A stretch of 64,000 bases of DNA from Mucilaginibacter sp. cycad4. Lineage in GTDB: Bacteria > Bacteroidota > Bacteroidia > Sphingobacteriales > Sphingobacteriaceae. The notes beneath the pieces were generated by a model. It made no database searches and had not been told where the DNA came from. It was given only the letters and a program-made list of their open reading frames with translations. Each line of letters opens with the position of its first letter. Position 1 is the first letter of the stretch. Of this stretch, positions 60,852-64,000 are shown in pieces. Position numbers and translations under genes: made by a program. The stretch covers positions 4,030,001-4,094,000 of the forward strand of contig NZ_CP139559.1 of the NCBI RefSeq assembly GCF_034263275.1. Reading direction: 5' to 3'.

Positions 60852-62048
60852 TCAGGCGCCGGCTTCCTGTAACTGACCTAAACCTTTATTTTTATCGATG
60901 ATATTGTAAACCGCCTGTACCGACGAGGCCGAACGCAAACCATCGGCAGGTGTGTTCATGGCATAGTCTATCAGTTTATCAACTGTGGTGGTGGCTACAT
61001 GCATCCGGGTGTCAGAGGATGCGTAATAAACATAAACCGATCCGTTATCATCAGCTATCCAGCCGTTACAAAACACTACATTTGATACATCGCCGATACG
61101 CTCCTCGCCTACCGGGGCTAAAAAGTAACCGGCAGGCTGGTAAAGCACTTTGGTAAGATCATGAAGGTCGGTCATGAACATGTACAGTACATAGCGTAAG
61201 CCTGCAGCGGTATTGCGTACGCCATGTGCAAGGTGAAGCCAGCCTTTTTTCGTTTTGATTGGTGTCGGGCCCTGGCCATTCTTGGCCTCATAAACAGTAT
61301 GGTAGTTTTTATTATGAATAATGGTTTCCTGGTCAACAACCGCGTTCTCCATGGTATCGCACAAACCAAACCCTATACCGCCACCGGTACCTGCGCTGAT
61401 AAAACCATCCTGCGGGCGGGTATACAAGGCATACTTGCCATTAACAAACTCGGGATGTAATACCACGTTACGCTGCTGGGGCGAATTGGTTTTCAGATCG
61501 GGCAGGCGCTCCCATTTCACCAGGTCCTTAGTACGCGCAATACCGCAGGCTGCTATCGCCATCGACTGATCATACGACGGAGCTTCCGGATCACGGCGCT
61601 CGGTACAAAACAGGCCATAGATCCAGCCGTCTTCATGCTGCGTTAAGCGCATATCGTATACATTGGTATCAGGCTCTTCGGTTTGTGGTAGCTCAACGGG
61701 ATAATCCCAGAATTTAAAACCATTGATACCATCAATACTCTCGGCTACGGCGAAAAACGATTTACGATCGGCCCCTTCAACGCGGGCTACCATGAGGTAT
61801 TTACCGTTAAATTTTATGGCGCCGGCGTTAAAAACCGCATTGATACCAAACCGCTCCATTAAATGCGGGTTGGTTTTAGCATCAAGATCATACCGCCATT
61901 CAAGAGGGGTGTGGGCCGCAGTGAGCACAGGATATTTAAACCGGCAAAAAATACCGTTGCCTGTTTCCTCAACCTGATTTTGCCAGTTAATTAATTGCGC
62001 TTGTTCGGCCTGTAGTTGAATGAGCCTTTGGTTAAATTCCTGCGTCAT
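60852..62048 (-). CDS. beta-1,4-mannosylglucose phosphorylase (GH130)
   Basis: 398 residues from the ATG at 62048 (a TTG at 62063 would overlap the symporter stop). Five-bladed propeller of GH130 subfamily 1: [50 protein letters not shown] and the proton-donor Asp132 in NVYDMRL, then [20 protein letters not shown] and GNGPTPIKT-like [11 protein letters not shown]. It phosphorolyses mannosyl-beta-1,4-glucose to mannose 1-phosphate and glucose in the cytoplasm. Second gene of the operon, 11 nt after the symporter. Confidence 0.92.
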   Translation of the reverse strand: MTQEFNQRLIQLQAEQAQLINWQNQVEETGNGIFCRFKYPVLTAAHTPLEWRYDLDAKTNPHLMERFGINAVFNAGAIKFNGKYLMVARVEGADRKSFFAVAESIDGINGFKFWDYPVELPQTEEPDTNVYDMRLTQHEDGWIYGLFCTERRDPEAPSYDQSMAIAACGIARTKDLVKWERLPDLKTNSPQQRNVVLHPEFVNGKYALYTRPQDGFISAGTGGGIGFGLCDTMENAVVDQETIIHNKNYHTVYEAKNGQGPTPIKTKKGWLHLAHGVRNTAAGLRYVLYMFMTDLHDLTKVLYQPAGYFLAPVGEERIGDVSNVVFCNGWIADDNGSVYVYYASSDTRMHVATTTVDKLIDYAMNTPADGLRSASSVQAVYNIIDKNKGLGQLQEAGA

Positions 62049-62059
62049 ATAGTTTTTTA

Positions 62060-63892
62060 TCAATAGTCCTTTAATTTATTCCACCATGTTTTTTTCAGTA
62101 TGGTGATGGTGACCACCAGTATAGCTATGGTAATTATAAGGGATGTTTTTTGTGCCAGTATAAGGTACATGGGCAGTATGGTAAGGCTGCATTGTGTTAT
62201 GGTGCCGATAACCACATTGAACATATTAAGCTTAAAGTTTTTGTTAGGCACAAATGAGGGATCGCCCTCCATTACAATTGCCTTAACAGGGCCCCAAAAG
62301 CCCCATGGCCTCACGGTTGTATAAAACGACCGCAACACGGTCATATCCGTTGGTGCCGTAGCGTACGAACCGATAACAGAACCTGCGAGCGAAATAATGA
62401 ACAACACCGGAAACCAGTACAACAGCTCGACCGAAGGGATAATTAGCGAGAATATCATAGCTGATAAGATCCCCGAAAGCATGCCGTAAAAAAAGCCATT
62501 GGCATTAAAGCGCCACCAATGCCATTTAAGCACGTTACTGGCTATGTAACCACCATAAAGCGCCGATACTATCCATTGCAGCACACTGTTCACATCTTTT
62601 ACAAAAAAGCCTAAAACCACACCTACGGCTACCACAAAAACCCCTACCAGGTAATTGGCTGTAATTATTTTTTTGGTAGATGCCTTTGGGTTGATGTATT
62701 TGAGGTAGATATCATTCACAATGTAAGCCTGCGCCGCATTCATAGTACCGCTAAATGTGCTCATGAAAGCGCCTAACAAACCGGCCAATAGCAAACCCAC
62801 CAAACCAACCGGCAAAAAGTTGTTGATCACCGCCGGCAGGATCCGTTCAAAATCGATAGCCCCTCTGGCATCTTTCAAATCCATTTGGTGATAAAAAAGC
62901 ACGCCCAGTATGGTTAAACTCACGATAAGCGAATAGCGGATAGGCAGCAGGATGATATTTACAAAGCCACTCATTTTGCTGGCCTCTTCGGGCGAGCGGG
63001 TGGAGAGGATCTTCTGCATATCATAATTAGGTGCAGGCCCGGCAACCGCCGCGAAAAAGCCTTTAAAGGTCATCATCATAAAAAACAGGCCGAACAGCGA
63101 ATAACCATCTTCTTTGATCTTATTATTTACCTCGTTGATGATCCCCGTCCAGCTCAAACCAAGATTTTTACCAAAGAACGGACTGTACCAGCCATCGGGT
63201 ACGTTAAGATGGTTTCCATGCAATTTTCCGGCAGCAATAAAACTGATCCATACACAGGCCACCGTCATGATACCGTATTTAATCATATCGCCCAGTACAA
63301 TACTGTGCATGCCGCCTATAATGGAATAAAACATAGCGAAAAGCGTAAATATGATCCCATATACATGCGGCACATACTGAGGTGCTACATTGAAAGGCAC
63401 ATACGCTTTAACCAAATCCCAGGGGATAAATATTTCAATGAACTTGCCTAAACCAATAAACCCGTAGGCCAAAAAGCCAAAACAACTCAACAGCGCGAAA
63501 GCGATAACCACCACATTTGAGCCGGTTACCCCCGGCCCTGCTTTACCAAAACGGGTTGCCAGCCACTCGGCACCTGTTGCAGCGTTTGAGCGGCGCAGCC
63601 AGCGCGACAGGTACATCATTAAAAACACCTGGTTAAATACCGGCCAAAGCCAGGGGATCCAGATACTTTTCATGCCATAAACAAAGCACAAGCTCACCAT
63701 CCACATGGTGCCGCTGATGTCGAACATATCGGAGGCATCGCTTAAACCCAGCTTATACCAGGGTAAAGATTTGCCGCCAAGCATATAGCTTTCCTTGTTT
63801 TCGCGGGCCTTTTTACGGTACCATAACCCAATAAAAATGGTGCTCAACAGGTATAAAATTATTATGGCAACATCAAGTAAGTGTAACTTCAT
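62060..63892 (-). CDS. sodium:solute symporter (SSS), mannan operon
   Basis: 610 residues, about 14 spans. SSS signatures: the [22 protein letters not shown] stretch (in parts), [18 protein letters not shown], and [24 protein letters not shown]. First gene of the operon and the only importer seen, so it probably brings mannobiose or another manno-oligosaccharide across the inner membrane with Na+; the B. fragilis mannan locus has a similar symporter. No SusC/SusD pair is in view, but the window ends 108 nt upstream. Confidence 0.88.
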   Translation of the reverse strand: MKLHLLDVAIIILYLLSTIFIGLWYRKKARENKESYMLGGKSLPWYKLGLSDASDMFDISGTMWMVSLCFVYGMKSIWIPWLWPVFNQVFLMMYLSRWLRRSNAATGAEWLATRFGKAGPGVTGSNVVVIAFALLSCFGFLAYGFIGLGKFIEIFIPWDLVKAYVPFNVAPQYVPHVYGIIFTLFAMFYSIIGGMHSIVLGDMIKYGIMTVACVWISFIAAGKLHGNHLNVPDGWYSPFFGKNLGLSWTGIINEVNNKIKEDGYSLFGLFFMMMTFKGFFAAVAGPAPNYDMQKILSTRSPEEASKMSGFVNIILLPIRYSLIVSLTILGVLFYHQMDLKDARGAIDFERILPAVINNFLPVGLVGLLLAGLLGAFMSTFSGTMNAAQAYIVNDIYLKYINPKASTKKIITANYLVGVFVVAVGVVLGFFVKDVNSVLQWIVSALYGGYIASNVLKWHWWRFNANGFFYGMLSGILSAMIFSLIIPSVELLYWFPVLFIISLAGSVIGSYATAPTDMTVLRSFYTTVRPWGFWGPVKAIVMEGDPSFVPNKNFKLNMFNVVIGTITQCSLTILPMYLILAQKTSLIITIAILVVTITILKKTWWNKLKDY

Positions 63893-64000
63893 CTTGTCTG
63901 AATCAGAATTTATAGAATTTTTGAATTAACAGAATTAAAATATTTCAGTACATAAAGGCTGACAGGGATGTGCTTAAGCATTCTGAAAATTCTTAAATTT

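Noticed and set aside
60552-60872. 106-codon plus-strand open frame
   Set aside because: It is composed only of the tandem CTCTTGAGAG repeat units and an IS end, with duplicated peptide blocks; no start signal or homologous character.

Overview
The window looks like a chromosomal segment of a soil or plant-associated Bacteroidota, most likely a Sphingobacteriaceae member close to Mucilaginibacter. This is inferred from TonB-dependent receptors with carboxypeptidase-like N-termini, several lipoboxes, TAnnTTTG-type -7 promoter elements, DUF2911/DUF3810/DUF3179 proteins, polysaccharide-degradation clusters and abundant short palindromic intergenic repeats. No rRNA, tRNA or CRISPR array was seen.

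Layout. 1-2.2 kb holds unrecognised small genes (one lipoprotein) among 50-bp direct repeats. 2.3-3.4 kb is a HipA-like kinase plus DUF3037 pair. 4.1-4.9 kb has a DinB-like protein and a small membrane protein. 5.6-13.1 kb (minus strand) is an L-fucose operon: mutarotase, two GH29 fucosidases, UxaA-type dehydratase, SDR dehydrogenase, FAH-type hydrolase and fuconolactonase, i.e. release of fucose from glycans and a non-phosphorylating route to pyruvate and lactate. 13.3-16.1 kb has a small exported protein and a penicillin-acylase-family hydrolase. 16.4-17.6 kb is an IS630-type element with a frameshifted transposase. 17.6-26.5 kb holds DUF3810, DUF2911, an MG2/plug protein, a DUF47 (PhoU-like) protein, a TonB receptor and an EamA protein. 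26.6-34.1 kb is a plus-strand operon of response regulator, histidine kinase, TolC, adaptor and RND pump. 34.1-38.4 kb has a beta-propeller protein, a eukaryotic-type dihydroceramide desaturase homologue and two uncharacterised proteins.

38.6-40.8 kb is a GH27 alpha-galactosidase. 41.1-42.5 kb is a tandem family of three small exported paralogues. 42.7-47.5 kb is a probable metal-uptake operon (Cys-rich small protein, TonB receptor, PepSY membrane protein, heavy-metal-binding lipoprotein). 47.7-55 kb has a DUF3179 protein, an exported acetolactate decarboxylase, a DsbA/FrnE protein, a lipoprotein with a 63-residue Thr-Gly tract, an MFS transporter and NhaA. 55-63.9 kb (minus strand) is a beta-mannan operon: SSS symporter, GH130 mannosylglucose phosphorylase, AGE-type (cellobiose 2-)epimerase, clan GH-A lipoprotein and GH26 mannanase. 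An ISAs1-type element with a 10-bp target duplication has landed between the phosphorylase and epimerase genes, inside a dispersed palindromic repeat.

Dispersed repeats are a main feature: at least four families sit between genes, and some supply the last codons and stop codons of genes (adaptor, NhaA, GH26). Family assignments are by recognition of motifs and order; no database search was possible.
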